45,095 nt of DNA from Actinomycetes bacterium (GTDB taxonomy: Bacteria; Actinomycetota; Acidimicrobiia; Acidimicrobiales; RAAP-2). Position 1 is the first letter of the stretch; each line of letters begins with the position of its first letter. The stretch is from positions 1 to 45,095 of the forward strand of contig JAKAUQ010000025.1 of NCBI GenBank assembly GCA_021827705.1, read 5' to 3'. Of this stretch, positions 8,255 through 20,412 are shown piece after piece. Both the position numbers and the translations under genes were made by a program. The notes below the pieces were generated by a model. That model searched no databases, had not been told where the DNA came from, and worked only from the letters and a program-made list of their open reading frames with translations.

Positions 8255-9259
8255 ATGACTCTCGACCAGTTTCCGCGCTATCCGCTGCGCTTTGGCCCAT
8301 CGCCCCTCCAGCACCTCGACCGGCTGAGCGAGTATTTGGGCGGCGCGACCATCTGGGCCAAGCGCGAGGACGTGAACTCCGGACTGGCCTTCGGCGGCAA
8401 CAAGGTCCGCAAGCTCGAGTATCTGGTGGCCGACGCCTTGGCCCGCGGGGCTGACACGCTGGTCTCGATCGGCGGCGTCCAGTCCAACCACACCCGCCAG
8501 GTCGCTGCCGCGGCCGCGGCCGTCGGCCTCAAGTGCGTTTTGATCCAAGAGAGTTGGGTCGACTGGCCCGACGTGACCTACGACCGCGTGGGCAACATCC
8601 TCCTGTCGCGACTCATGGGTGCCGACGTGCGCATCGTGCAGGCCCCCTTCGGCATCGGGGCTAAAGAGAGCTGGCAGAACGTCATCGACGAGCTGGTCGA
8701 GCACGGCCGGCGCCCCTACGCCATCCCGGCGGGAGCCTCCGACCACCCCCTGGGCGGCCTGGGGTTCGCGGACTGGGCCCGCGAGCTCGAGGAACAGGAA
8801 CGCGAGACGGGCGTCACCTTCGACTACGTGGTGGTCTGCTCGGTGACCGGGTCGACGCAGGCGGGCATGGTCGCGGGGTTCGCCCTCTCGGGACGCGAGC
8901 GCCAGGTGATCGGGATCGACGCCTCCGCGCGCCCCGACGAGACGCGCGCGCAGGTGACCCGCATCGCCCAGGCGACCGCCGAGCTGATCGGCGCCCGGGC
9001 GATCACCGAGGACGACATCGTCCTCGATGAGCGCTACCACGCCGGCACCTACGGCATCCCCGACGACCGCACCGTCCACGCGATCCGCCTGGGCGCATCA
9101 CTGGAGGCGATGATCACCGACCCGGTCTACGAGGGCAAGTCGCTGGCCGGGCTCATCGACCTGGTTCAGCGCCACGAGATCGAGCCCGAGGCCAACGTCC
9201 TGTTCGCGCACCTGGGGGGTCAGCCGGCCCTGAACGGCTACGCCAGCCTGTTCAGCTGA
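8255..9259 (+). CDS. acdS: 1-aminocyclopropane-1-carboxylate deaminase
   Basis: A 334-aa fold-type II PLP enzyme that opens ACC to 2-oxobutyrate and ammonia. It is nearly collinear with the Pseudomonas enzyme: [19 protein letters not shown] Lys50 in [12 protein letters not shown], Gln76-Ser77-Asn78, [27 protein letters not shown], Tyr266, TDPVYEGKS (Tyr292-Glu293) and [12 protein letters not shown] (Leu320). The Glu/Leu pair equals Pseudomonas E295/L322, the residues that separate true ACC deaminase from D-cysteine desulfhydrase. The start is ATG 8255 behind GAGGAGG (8245-8251); an upstream ATG at 8228 lacks such a site. It lies in the greA-leuCD direction and overlaps the tail of the convergent SWEET-like gene by 8 nt. 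Confidence 0.9.
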   Translation: MTLDQFPRYPLRFGPSPLQHLDRLSEYLGGATIWAKREDVNSGLAFGGNKVRKLEYLVADALARGADTLVSIGGVQSNHTRQVAAAAAAVGLKCVLIQESWVDWPDVTYDRVGNILLSRLMGADVRIVQAPFGIGAKESWQNVIDELVEHGRRPYAIPAGASDHPLGGLGFADWARELEEQERETGVTFDYVVVCSVTGSTQAGMVAGFALSGRERQVIGIDASARPDETRAQVTRIAQATAELIGARAITEDDIVLDERYHAGTYGIPDDRTVHAIRLGASLEAMITDPVYEGKSLAGLIDLVQRHEIEPEANVLFAHLGGQPALNGYASLFS

Positions 9260-9878
9260 CCGGCACGACGACGGAGCGAACCTCGCGGACCGGGTCGCTG
9301 GTGCGGTGACGCCACAGAGCCAAGGCGGCAATGACGGCGCTGACCGTCCCGGAGACCAGAGTGGCCGTGAACGCCGCCCACCGGCTGGTCTGGCCGTAGT
9401 ACACGACCCACAGGGCCGAGCCGATCGCCCCGAGCAGCCACATGCCCGTCGAGACCCCCGCCGCGCCCGCGCGGCGCACGAGCTCGACGAGCTGGGGAAG
9501 GCGCGTCACCGTCATCGTGACCGTCGTGCCGTAGATCCCGCCCGACCAGCCCCACAGAACCGCCGGCACCAGGCACGATCCAACGAAGAGGCCCAGGGCG
9601 GACCAGCTGGCCCGAGGCACCCGCCAGGGCCGCAGGCGGGTCAGCACCCCGATCTGGAGCGGGAACATCAGGAGGCTGCCCATCGTGATGGTCCAGGACC
9701 GCTCAACGATCCCGTAGGCGATCCAGAACGCGCCCAGGTAGACGAACAGCGACCACGTGGCCACCGAGACTCCCTCGAGCCCCTCGCGGCGCAGACGACG
9801 CCACTGGGCCCCGGTGCCCAGGACCCCCACCACGACGGCGATCCAGCCGATTGTCGCACCCCAATCCGCTGATCGCAC
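9252..9878 (-). CDS. PQ-loop / SWEET-like seven-helix membrane protein
   Basis: 208 aa with seven predicted membrane segments at about 9-26, 39-59, 63-82, 91-111, 118-137, 141-160 and 166-188. Helices 1-3 and 5-7 form two similar triple-helix units, each with a PQ-loop-type turn: [18 protein letters not shown] and [20 protein letters not shown] single linker helix lies between them. Bacterial SemiSWEETs normally have one unit (~90 aa); this 3-1-3 layout resembles eukaryotic SWEETs. The GTG start at 9878 lies 21 nt after leuA, so it is probably co-transcribed. Its cargo is unknown: sugars are typical for SWEETs, while the leuA context could suggest an amino or oxo acid. Confidence 0.75.
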   Translation of the reverse strand: MRSADWGATIGWIAVVVGVLGTGAQWRRLRREGLEGVSVATWSLFVYLGAFWIAYGIVERSWTITMGSLLMFPLQIGVLTRLRPWRVPRASWSALGLFVGSCLVPAVLWGWSGGIYGTTVTMTVTRLPQLVELVRRAGAAGVSTGMWLLGAIGSALWVVYYGQTSRWAAFTATLVSGTVSAVIAALALWRHRTSDPVREVRSVVVPVS

Positions 9879-9899
9879 GCCACCAGCGTACCGGGAGCC

Positions 9900-11706
<1,807 letters not shown>

Positions 11707-11759
11707 ATCGCGACCCCGACCGGTGAGTCGCGGCGGGACCGACGGCTAGGGTGGGGTCG

Positions 11760-11912
11760 ATGCGCGTCTTCAAGGCACTGGTCAAGGTTGGGCTCATCGC
11801 TGCGGCGGTCGCCGCAGCCATCGCGGTCACCGCTGTGGTCATGAGGGGCCGGGCACGCCGCGACGTCGAGATCGATGAGTGGCCCGAGGTCCCTGCCAAC
11901 CCTGCTGCCTGA
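11760..11912 (+). CDS. Small single-pass membrane protein, hypothetical
   Basis: A 50-aa ORF from ATG 11760 with a GGGTGGGG ribosome site. It begins [10 protein letters not shown], continues with one strongly hydrophobic Ala/Val/Ile helix (about residues 11-28), then a basic RGRARR stop-transfer patch (29-34) and an acidic, Pro-rich tail ([15 protein letters not shown]). The layout suggests a short N-in or signal-anchor membrane peptide. It sits between the divergent leuA leader and the aldo/keto reductase, 28 nt before the latter. It is too short to assign to a family; the positive-inside pattern and ribosome site argue for a real gene. Confidence 0.55.
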   Translation: MRVFKALVKVGLIAAAVAAAIAVTAVVMRGRARRDVEIDEWPEVPANPAA

Positions 11913-11940
11913 CAGCGCTACACGCAGAAAGGGTGAGGAC

Positions 11941-12912
11941 ATGGAGTATCGCCGTCTCGGGCGCGCCGGTGTGCGCGTCAGTGCCCTGTCTCTGGGCAGC
12001 TGGGTGACCTTCGGCAATCAGGACCAGATCGCGTCAGTCGACATGGCGGTGCCCGTGATGGCGGCCGCCAAGGAGGCCGGCGTCAACTTCTTCGACAACG
12101 CGGAGGCCTACGCGGGCGGGCGCTCCGAGGAGGTGATGGGCGCCGCGGTGCGCGAGCTGGGCTGGGCCCGTCACGAGTACCTGGTCTCCACCAAGCTCTT
12201 CTGGGGCATCCACAGCGTCCCCAACATGCGCAACACCCTGAACCGCAAGTACCTGCTCCAGGGCCTGGAGCGGTCCCTGGAGCGCCTGGGGCTGGACTTC
12301 GTCGACCTCGTCTACTGCCACCGGCCCGATCCGACGACGCCCATCGAGGAGACCGTGTGGGCCATGAGCGACCTGGTCGCCCGCGGCCAGGCCCTGTACT
12401 GGGGAACCTCGGAGTGGAGCGCCGACGAGATCCGCGCCGCCATCGCCGTGGCCGAGCGCCACCACCTGCGCGCCCCGGTCGTGGAGCAGCCCCAGTACAA
12501 CCTGCTGTGGCGGGACCGCGTCGAGCGGGAGTACGCGCGCCTCTACGACGACGTGGGCCTGGGCACGACCATCTGGTCGCCGCTAGCCTCCGGGCTCCTG
12601 ACGGGCAAGTACCTCCACGGCGTGCCCGAGGGCTCGCGAGCCACCCTGAGCGGCTACGAGTGGCTGCACGACCTGCTGACCGACCAGGCGCGCAACCAGA
12701 AGGTGGCCGAACTCAAGGTGGTGGCCGACGAGCTCGACGTCACCCTGGCCCAGCTCTCCCTGGCGTGGTGCCTCAAGAATCCACACGTCTCCTCGGTGAT
12801 CACCGGGGCGTCCTCGCCCGACCAGGTGCGCGAGAACATGGGGGCCCTCGAGGTGGTCCCGCTGCTCGACGACGAGATCATGGAGCGCATCGACGCCATC
12901 AGCCGCGCCTGA
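11941..12912 (+). CDS. Aldo/keto reductase (KCNAB/AKR6-like)
   Basis: A 323-aa NADPH-dependent aldo/keto reductase with a TIM barrel. The start [21 protein letters not shown] and the barrel sequence resemble the potassium-channel beta-subunit branch. The catalytic tetrad is visible as Asp52 (FFDNAEAY), Tyr57, Lys85 (STKLFWG) and His127 (VYCHRPDP); [32 protein letters not shown] and the cofactor motif [14 protein letters not shown] follow. ATG 11941 lies behind AAAGGGTGAGG. The physiological carbonyl substrate is not known. It converges on serA across a small hairpin. Confidence 0.93.
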   Translation: MEYRRLGRAGVRVSALSLGSWVTFGNQDQIASVDMAVPVMAAAKEAGVNFFDNAEAYAGGRSEEVMGAAVRELGWARHEYLVSTKLFWGIHSVPNMRNTLNRKYLLQGLERSLERLGLDFVDLVYCHRPDPTTPIEETVWAMSDLVARGQALYWGTSEWSADEIRAAIAVAERHHLRAPVVEQPQYNLLWRDRVEREYARLYDDVGLGTTIWSPLASGLLTGKYLHGVPEGSRATLSGYEWLHDLLTDQARNQKVAELKVVADELDVTLAQLSLAWCLKNPHVSSVITGASSPDQVRENMGALEVVPLLDDEIMERIDAISRA

Positions 12913-12927
12913 GCGGCGCGCCCGCTC
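12911..12927. terminator. Short hairpin between convergent genes
   Basis: GAGCGG and CCGCTC form a 6-bp stem around a 5-nt loop, overlapping the aldo/keto reductase stop and lying 4 nt past the serA stop on the other strand. It has no T-tract. It could act as a bidirectional terminator of the U-less actinobacterial type, but so short a GC stem can arise by chance here. Confidence 0.35.
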
Positions 12928-12930
12928 GGC

Positions 12931-14505
12931 TCAGCGCAGGGTGATCAGGTGGATGTCGGTGATCCCCTCGGTCGCCCGCAGCCGCTCGATGACCTCCGGC
13001 GGGGTCGGCGAGGTCGTCGACAGGACCATGAGGGCGGTGCCCGCCGTCGGGTCGGGACCCACGGCCATCGACGAGATCGAGACCTGGGCGTCCCCGAGGG
13101 CCAGGCCCACGTGGCCGATCATGCCTGGGCGGTCGTCGTTGCGCACGACCAGCATCGAGGCGGCGGGCGGGACCTCCACGCTGTGGCCGTCCACCGATAC
13201 GATCCGGGTCTCCAGGCGCTGGCCGATCGTCATGAGCGTGCCGGCGACCTCGTGGGCGTCGGAGCGCACGGTGATCAAGTTGACGTACTCGCTCGAGGCG
13301 ACCGACCCCTTGTCGCTCCAGGAGATCGCGTGCTCGGTGGCCAGCTGGGGCGCGTTCACGAAGGTCACGCCCTGGTGTCCCGTGGCCGACAGGAGCCCCT
13401 TGAGGGCGCACAGCGTGAGGATCTTGGTGCCGGCCCCGGCGAGCTCGCCGTTATAGGTGACCTCGAGGTCGGCGGGCTGCCCGTCCAGGAGGCCCCCGAT
13501 GAAGCGGCCCAGGATCTCGGCCAACCCCATGAACGGGCGCACCACGTTGGAGACCTCGCCCGCCGCGACGTTCACCGCGAAGGGGACGAAGTCGCCGGCC
13601 AGGGCCAGCAGCACCTGCTCGGCGATGGCGATGCCGGCCTTGTCCTGCGCCTCGGCGGTCGAGGCGCCCAGGTGCGGCACCACGACGACCGAGGGCAGCG
13701 CGAACAGCGGTGACTCGGTGGTGGGCTCCTTGGCGAACACGTCGAGAGCCACGCCGTGCACGTGGCCACTGCGGATGGCCTCGGCCACGTCGGCCTCGTT
13801 GATGATCCCCCCGCGCGAGGCGTTCACGATCCGCACGCCCGGCTTGGTGCGCGCCAGCCGCGCCGCGTCGATCAGGTTGATCGTCTCGGGCGTCTTGGGC
13901 AGGTGGATCGTGATGAAGTCGCTGCGCGCCAGCAGGTCGTCGAGCTCGAGCAGCTCCACGCCCATGTGGCGCGCCCGCTCCGCGGTGATGTAGGGGTCGT
14001 AGGCGATCAGCTGCATGCCGAAGGCCAGCGCGCGCTGGGCGACCAGCGCGCCGATCTTGCCGAGCCCGATGATCCCGAGCGTCTTGCCGTACAGCTCGAC
14101 GCCCTCCCACTGGGAGCGCTGCCACTTGCCCGCCGTGAGCGAGGCGTGCGCCTGGGGGATGTTGCGAGCCTGGGCCAGAAGCAGCGCCATGGCGTGCTCG
14201 GCGGCCGACACGATGTTGGACTGCGGAGCGTTGACCACCATCACGCCACGCTCGGTCGCGTGCGGCACGTCGACGTTGTCCAGGCCGATGCCGGCGCGTC
14301 CCACCACCACCAGGTCACGCGCCGCGTCGAGGGTGGCGGCGTCCACCTGGGTCGCCGAGCGGATGATGAGCGCGGAGGCGCCCTCGACGGCGGCGAGCAG
14401 CTCCTCGGGCGACAGGCCCAGGCGCACGTCGACCTCGTGGCCGGCCTTGCGCAACTCGTGCAGCCCCGACGCCGCAATCTCCTCGGTCACCAGTATGCGG
14501 GCCAC
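12931..14505 (-). CDS. serA: D-3-phosphoglycerate dehydrogenase
   Basis: 524 aa, the long form with an intervening domain and an ACT domain. It oxidises 3-phosphoglycerate to 3-phosphohydroxypyruvate, opening serine synthesis. Visible: ILVTEEIAASGLHELRKAG, GRAGIGLDNVD, the NAD-binding TLGIIGLGKIGALVAQRA (residues ~145-162), NASRGGIINEADVAEAI, catalytic His in VVPHLGASTAEAQ, the substrate-binding middle domain (~320-450) with NAPQLA, and the ACT domain MLVVRNDDRPGMIGHVGLALG near the end, where serine would bind for feedback control. GTG 14505 lies behind GGAAGGAG. It follows the aminotransferase by 42 nt on the same strand. Confidence 0.96.
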   Translation of the reverse strand: MARILVTEEIAASGLHELRKAGHEVDVRLGLSPEELLAAVEGASALIIRSATQVDAATLDAARDLVVVGRAGIGLDNVDVPHATERGVMVVNAPQSNIVSAAEHAMALLLAQARNIPQAHASLTAGKWQRSQWEGVELYGKTLGIIGLGKIGALVAQRALAFGMQLIAYDPYITAERARHMGVELLELDDLLARSDFITIHLPKTPETINLIDAARLARTKPGVRIVNASRGGIINEADVAEAIRSGHVHGVALDVFAKEPTTESPLFALPSVVVVPHLGASTAEAQDKAGIAIAEQVLLALAGDFVPFAVNVAAGEVSNVVRPFMGLAEILGRFIGGLLDGQPADLEVTYNGELAGAGTKILTLCALKGLLSATGHQGVTFVNAPQLATEHAISWSDKGSVASSEYVNLITVRSDAHEVAGTLMTIGQRLETRIVSVDGHSVEVPPAASMLVVRNDDRPGMIGHVGLALGDAQVSISSMAVGPDPTAGTALMVLSTTSPTPPEVIERLRATEGITDIHLITLR

Positions 14506-14547
14506 CCTGCTCCTTCCCTCACGCGTGGGTACCAGGCTACGCGCTGC

Positions 14548-15747
14548 TCAGCGCCCTCCGACCAACTCGGCCAGCCGCCCCAGCCCCTCGACCATGGCAT
14601 CGTCGCCCAGGGCGTAGCTCAGGCGGAAGTAGCCCGGGGCGCCAAAGGCCTCACCGGGCACCACGGCGATCTGAATCGTGGTCAGCAGCAGCTCGGCCAG
14701 CTCGGCCGAGGTCGTAGCCCGCTGGCCGCGCAGGTCCCGGCCGAGCAGCCCCTCGACGTTGGGGAAGCAGTAGAACGCCCCCTCCGGCTCCGCGCAGCGC
14801 ACCCCGTCGATGGCGTTCAGCATCGCGGTCATCGTCTGGCGGCGCCGGTCGAAGGCCAGGCGCATCTCTTCGACCGCCGACTGGTCGCCGTTCAGGGCGG
14901 CGACCGCAGCGCGCTGGGACACGTTGGAGATGTTGGAGGTCGTCTGGCTCTGGTAGTTGACCGCCGCCGCCACCACGTCGCGCGGCCCGGCGAGCCAGCC
15001 CACGCGCCAGCCCGTCATGGCGTACGACTTGGCCACGCCGTTGACGACCACCCACCGGTCGCCAACCTCGGGGGCCACGACGGGCAGCGACACCTGGGTC
15101 GCCGACCCGTACACCAGGTGCTCGTAGATCTCGTCGGCCAGGACCCAGATGCCGTGCTCGGCCGCCCAGCGCCCGATCGCGGCCACCTCCTCGGGGGCCA
15201 CCACCGCGCCGGTCGGGTTCGAGGGCGAGACGAAGACGAGCACCTTGGAGCGCGCCGTGCGGTAGCGCTCGAGGTCCTCGACCCGCAGGCGGAACCCGTT
15301 CTCCTCGCTCAGGGGCACTGCCACGGGACGGCCACCGGCCAGGTACACCGCCTCGGGATAGGTCGTCCAGTAGGGCGCGGGAATCAGGACCTCGTCGCCC
15401 GGGTCGAGCAGGGTCACGAAGGCCGTCGCCACCGCGTGCTTGCCGCCATTGGTCACCAGCACCTGGTCAGAGGTGATGTCCAGGCCGGAGTCGCGCCGGG
15501 ACTTCTCCACGATGGCGGCACGCAACTCGGGCAGCCCGGCCGTCGGCGTGTACTTGTGGTTGACCGGCTGGGCACACGCCCACGCGGCCGCCTCCACGAC
15601 GTGGCCGGGGGTGGGAAAGTCGGGCTCGCCGGCGCCGTAGCCGATCACCGGCTCGCCGCGGGCCTGCAGGGCCTTGGCCTTCGCGTCCACGGCCAGGGTC
15701 GCGCTGGGGGCCAGCCCCGCCACTCGGTCACTGATCCGCGAGCCCAC
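14548..15747 (-). CDS. Aspartate-type (class I) aminotransferase
   Basis: A 399-aa fold-type I PLP aminotransferase, closest in wording to the bacterial I-gamma aspartate aminotransferases. Visible: [85 protein letters not shown] Lys in [33 protein letters not shown], and [10 protein letters not shown] with the C-terminal carboxylate-binding arginine. It probably interconverts Asp/Glu and oxo acids; an alanine or prephenate role cannot be excluded. GTG 15747 lies behind GAGAGGAG. It is divergent from serC with only 38 nt between, and upstream of serA. Confidence 0.92.
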   Translation of the reverse strand: MGSRISDRVAGLAPSATLAVDAKAKALQARGEPVIGYGAGEPDFPTPGHVVEAAAWACAQPVNHKYTPTAGLPELRAAIVEKSRRDSGLDITSDQVLVTNGGKHAVATAFVTLLDPGDEVLIPAPYWTTYPEAVYLAGGRPVAVPLSEENGFRLRVEDLERYRTARSKVLVFVSPSNPTGAVVAPEEVAAIGRWAAEHGIWVLADEIYEHLVYGSATQVSLPVVAPEVGDRWVVVNGVAKSYAMTGWRVGWLAGPRDVVAAAVNYQSQTTSNISNVSQRAAVAALNGDQSAVEEMRLAFDRRRQTMTAMLNAIDGVRCAEPEGAFYCFPNVEGLLGRDLRGQRATTSAELAELLLTTIQIAVVPGEAFGAPGYFRLSYALGDDAMVEGLGRLAELVGGR

Positions 15748-15770
15748 GCGTACTCCTCTCGGCGCCTTCG

Positions 15771-16907
<1,137 letters not shown>

Positions 16908-16933
16908 AGGTCCGCGCAGCGGCCCACCGGCTG

Positions 16934-17964
<1,031 letters not shown>

Positions 17965-17968
<4 letters not shown>

Positions 17969-18525
17969 CGCGGTCCTCTCTCGGGGTTCGTCAGCTCCTG
18001 GCCCAGTCTAGGAACGGCCAGTCGCCCGGTTCGGTGGAGCTCGACGCTGGAGTAGTCCTCCAGGGCGCGCTCGAACTCGTCGCAGCTCGCCGGGGTCCCG
18101 GCCAGCATGACGGTGACCGCGCCGGGGTCCACGTCGATGATCGAGGCTCCCGCGCGTCCCAGGATGTCGAGCAGCGACGTGCGATTCGACACGTCGGTGG
18201 CGATCGTCGCGAGCAGCAGCTCGCGCTCGACGGCGTCCTTGGGCGCGATGTCCCAGATGTCCACAACGTTGACCAGCTTGTCGAGCTGGCCCATCATCTG
18301 CTCGAGGGGCGCCGACTCGGCGTCCACGACGATCGTGATGCGGGAGAACCGCGCGTGACGCTCCGAGGGTGCCACCGCCAGCGAGTAGATGTTGAATCCC
18401 CGACGGGCGAAGAGGCCGGCGATGCGCGCCAGCACGCCCGACTTGTTCTCCACCAGCACCGACAGGATGTGGTGGCGCACCGGGGAGTGGACCACCTCTC
18501 CCGCGAAGGGCTCGGGCGTGTTCAT
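17965..18525 (-). CDS. ilvN: Acetolactate synthase small (regulatory) subunit
   Basis: 186 aa. It activates IlvB and gives it feedback sensitivity to branched-chain amino acids. The N-terminal ACT domain (residues ~18-90) reads [33 protein letters not shown] and ITIVVD; the C-terminal domain carries [19 protein letters not shown] and [13 protein letters not shown]. The true start is ATG 18525, overlapping the ilvB stop as ATGA; the frame is open further upstream only as a shadow of ilvB. The start includes a ~15-residue extra tail before the ACT fold. Confidence 0.96.
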
Positions 18526-20237
18526 CGGGTCTCCTTGCGCTGGGAGGGGTGGACCAGGATGTCGTCGTTGCTGGCACCGGCGGGCACCATCGGGAAGACC
18601 TTCTCGGTCGCGTCGACGCGGAAGTCGATCACCACGGGCACGTCGTTGATGGCGTTGGCCTCGTCGATCACGTCGCTCATCTCCTTCGGCGTGGTCGCGC
18701 GCAGCCCGACGCACCCCATGGCCTCGGCCCACTGGACGTAGTCGGGCAGGTCGGGCGACAGGTACACCTCGGAGTAGCGCTCGTCGTAGAACATCTCCTG
18801 CCACTGGCGCACCATGCCCAGGTGGGAGTTGTTGAGGATCGCGACCTTGACGGGGATCCCCTCGCTGCGGGCCGTCACGAGCTCCTGGGCCGTCATCTGG
18901 AAGCAGCCATCGCCGTCGATGCACCACACCGTCCGGTCGGGACGTCCGACCTTGGCGCCGATAGCGGCGGGCACCCCGAATCCCATGGTCCCCGCACCTC
19001 CCGAGTTGATCCACGAGTTGGGCTCCTCGAAGGGCCAGAACTGCGCGGTCCACATCTGGTGCTGGCCGACCCCCGAGGCCACGATGGTGCCCTCGGGGGC
19101 GTTCGCGGCGAGCGACTCGATGACGTGCTGGGGACGCAGGGGCCCCTCGGTCGGCTCGTCCTCGTAGGTCAGCGGGTAGGCCGCCTGCCACGAGCGGATC
19201 TCGGACCACCAGGTATCGAGTCGGGCCGGCATGGCCCCCGCGGCCTCGAAGGCGCGCAGCACCGTCCCCACGTCGCCCTGGATCGCCACGTCGGCCTGAC
19301 GGATCTTGCCCAACTCGGCGCGGTCGATGTCCACGTGGATCACCCGGGCCCCGGGGGCGAAGGCCGCCGTGCGCCCGGTAACCCGGTCGTCGAAGCGTGC
19401 CCCGAGGGTGATCAGCAGGTCACTGCGCTGCATGGCGGTCACGGCGGCGTAGAGGCCGTGCATCCCTGGCATGCCCAGATTCAGCTCGTGCGAGTGCGGG
19501 AACGCGCCACGGGCCATGAGCGTCGTGACGACCGGGATCCGGGTCCGCTCGGCGAAGGCTCGCAGCTCGGCGGTGGCCCGCGACTTCAGGGTGCCGCCCC
19601 CGACGTAGAGCACGGGACGCTCGGCCGCGGCCATGAGCGCCACGGCACGCTCCACGTCGGCCTCGTCGAGGTCGATCAGCGGGTGGTAGCCGGGCAGGTC
19701 GTACTCGTCGGGGCCCGCCGGATACCACCATTCCATGGTCGACTGCGCCACGTCCTTGGGCAGGTCGATCAGGACGGGCCCCGGTCTCCCGGTCGTGGCG
19801 AGGTGGAAGGCGGCCGCGACCGCCCGGGGAATGTCGTGGGCCGTGCGGACCAGGAAGTTGTGCTTGGTCACGCCCATCGTGATGCCGGTGATGTCGCACT
19901 CCTGGAAGGCGTCCAGGCCAAGCGAGCTCGTGGCGACCTGGCCAGTAACCACCACCAGCGGCGTCGAGTCCATGTGCGCGTTGGCGATGGGGGTGACGAT
20001 GTTGGTGGAGCCCGGACCGCTCGTCACCATCGCCACGCCCGGCCGTCCGGTGGCCAGCGCGTAGCCCTCGGCCATGTGGCCGGCGCCCTGCTCGTGGCGC
20101 ACCAGGATGTGCCGGATGCTCGAGTCCAGCAGCGGATCGTATACCGGCAGGATCGCCCCGCCGGGCAGGCCGAACACGGTGTCGACCCCCTGCTGCTCGA
20201 GGCTCTTGATCAGGGCTTGGGCTCCGGTGAGTTGCAC
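18522..20237 (-). CDS. ilvB: Acetolactate synthase large (catalytic) subunit
   Basis: A 571-aa ThDP/FAD enzyme that joins two pyruvates, or pyruvate and 2-oxobutyrate, opening the valine/leucine and isoleucine branches. Visible: [31 protein letters not shown], catalytic Glu in [49 protein letters not shown], the FAD region [33 protein letters not shown], and the ThDP motif [12 protein letters not shown]...AILNN. GTG 20237 has a weak ribosome site (GGAAGTAGG). A peptide-coding leader and terminator precede it. Confidence 0.97.
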   Translation of the reverse strand: MQLTGAQALIKSLEQQGVDTVFGLPGGAILPVYDPLLDSSIRHILVRHEQGAGHMAEGYALATGRPGVAMVTSGPGSTNIVTPIANAHMDSTPLVVVTGQVATSSLGLDAFQECDITGITMGVTKHNFLVRTAHDIPRAVAAAFHLATTGRPGPVLIDLPKDVAQSTMEWWYPAGPDEYDLPGYHPLIDLDEADVERAVALMAAAERPVLYVGGGTLKSRATAELRAFAERTRIPVVTTLMARGAFPHSHELNLGMPGMHGLYAAVTAMQRSDLLITLGARFDDRVTGRTAAFAPGARVIHVDIDRAELGKIRQADVAIQGDVGTVLRAFEAAGAMPARLDTWWSEIRSWQAAYPLTYEDEPTEGPLRPQHVIESLAANAPEGTIVASGVGQHQMWTAQFWPFEEPNSWINSGGAGTMGFGVPAAIGAKVGRPDRTVWCIDGDGCFQMTAQELVTARSEGIPVKVAILNNSHLGMVRQWQEMFYDERYSEVYLSPDLPDYVQWAEAMGCVGLRATTPKEMSDVIDEANAINDVPVVIDFRVDATEKVFPMVPAGASNDDILVHPSQRKETR

Positions 20238-20261
20238 AATGCCTACTTCCGTCTGGGTAAC

Positions 20262-20287
20262 AAAAAAGGCCTCCCATTTGGGAGGCC
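20262..20287 (-). terminator. ilvB attenuator terminator hairpin
   Basis: On the minus strand GGCCTCCC-AAAT-GGGAGGCC (8 bp, 4-nt loop, 20287-20268) is followed by TTTTTT (20267-20262). It lies 24 nt upstream of the ilvB start and downstream of a Leu-Leu-Val-Ile leader peptide. Its 5' arm can instead pair with GGAGGC within the leader gene (complement of 20322-20327). Confidence 0.9.
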
Positions 20288-20309
20288 ACCGGCGTCTACG
20301 AGGGCGTGA

Positions 20310-20357
20310 CTACCGGCGACCGCCTCCAATTACCAGGAGAGTGCCGCCGTTGGCCAC
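20310..20357 (-). CDS. ilvL: ilvB leader peptide (Leu/Val/Ile attenuator)
   Basis: A 15-aa ORF, MANGGTLLVIGGGRR, from GTG 20357 to TAG. It has consecutive CTC-CTG-GTA-ATT codons (Leu-Leu-Val-Ile, 20339-20328), one for each branched-chain amino acid. CUCC over the Leu codons can pair with GGAG just after the Ile codon (segments 1:2). GGAGGC can pair with GCCUCC in the terminator's 5' arm (2:3), and the terminator is 3:4. Ribosome stalling on these codons would thus favour read-through into ilvBNC. No ribosome site precedes the GTG; the mRNA may start at it. Confidence 0.82.
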   Translation of the reverse strand: MANGGTLLVIGGGRR

Positions 20358-20363
20358 CGTGTC

Positions 20364-20393
20364 ATCTAAGCACACCAGACGCGGACGGCACAA
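20364..20393 (-). promoter_or_regulatory. Candidate promoter for the ilvB leader transcript
   Basis: Minus-strand TTGTGC (20393-20388), an 18-nt spacer and TTAGAT (20369-20364) lie between the ilvD stop and the leader GTG. The -10 box ends 6 nt before the GTG at 20357, so transcription would begin at or next to the leader start codon, giving a leaderless leader peptide mRNA. The boxes match consensus only partly. Confidence 0.4.
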
Positions 20394-20412
20394 GCCAGGC
20401 CCTCCGACGTCC

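Noticed and set aside
8255-9259. D-cysteine desulfhydrase as the product name
   Set aside because: The Glu293/Leu320 pair and overall collinearity match ACC deaminase, not the Ser/Thr pair of D-cysteine desulfhydrase.
16908-16933. Terminator between convergent serC and ilvC
   Set aside because: Only a weak, bulged CAGC/GCTG pairing is visible with no T-tract.
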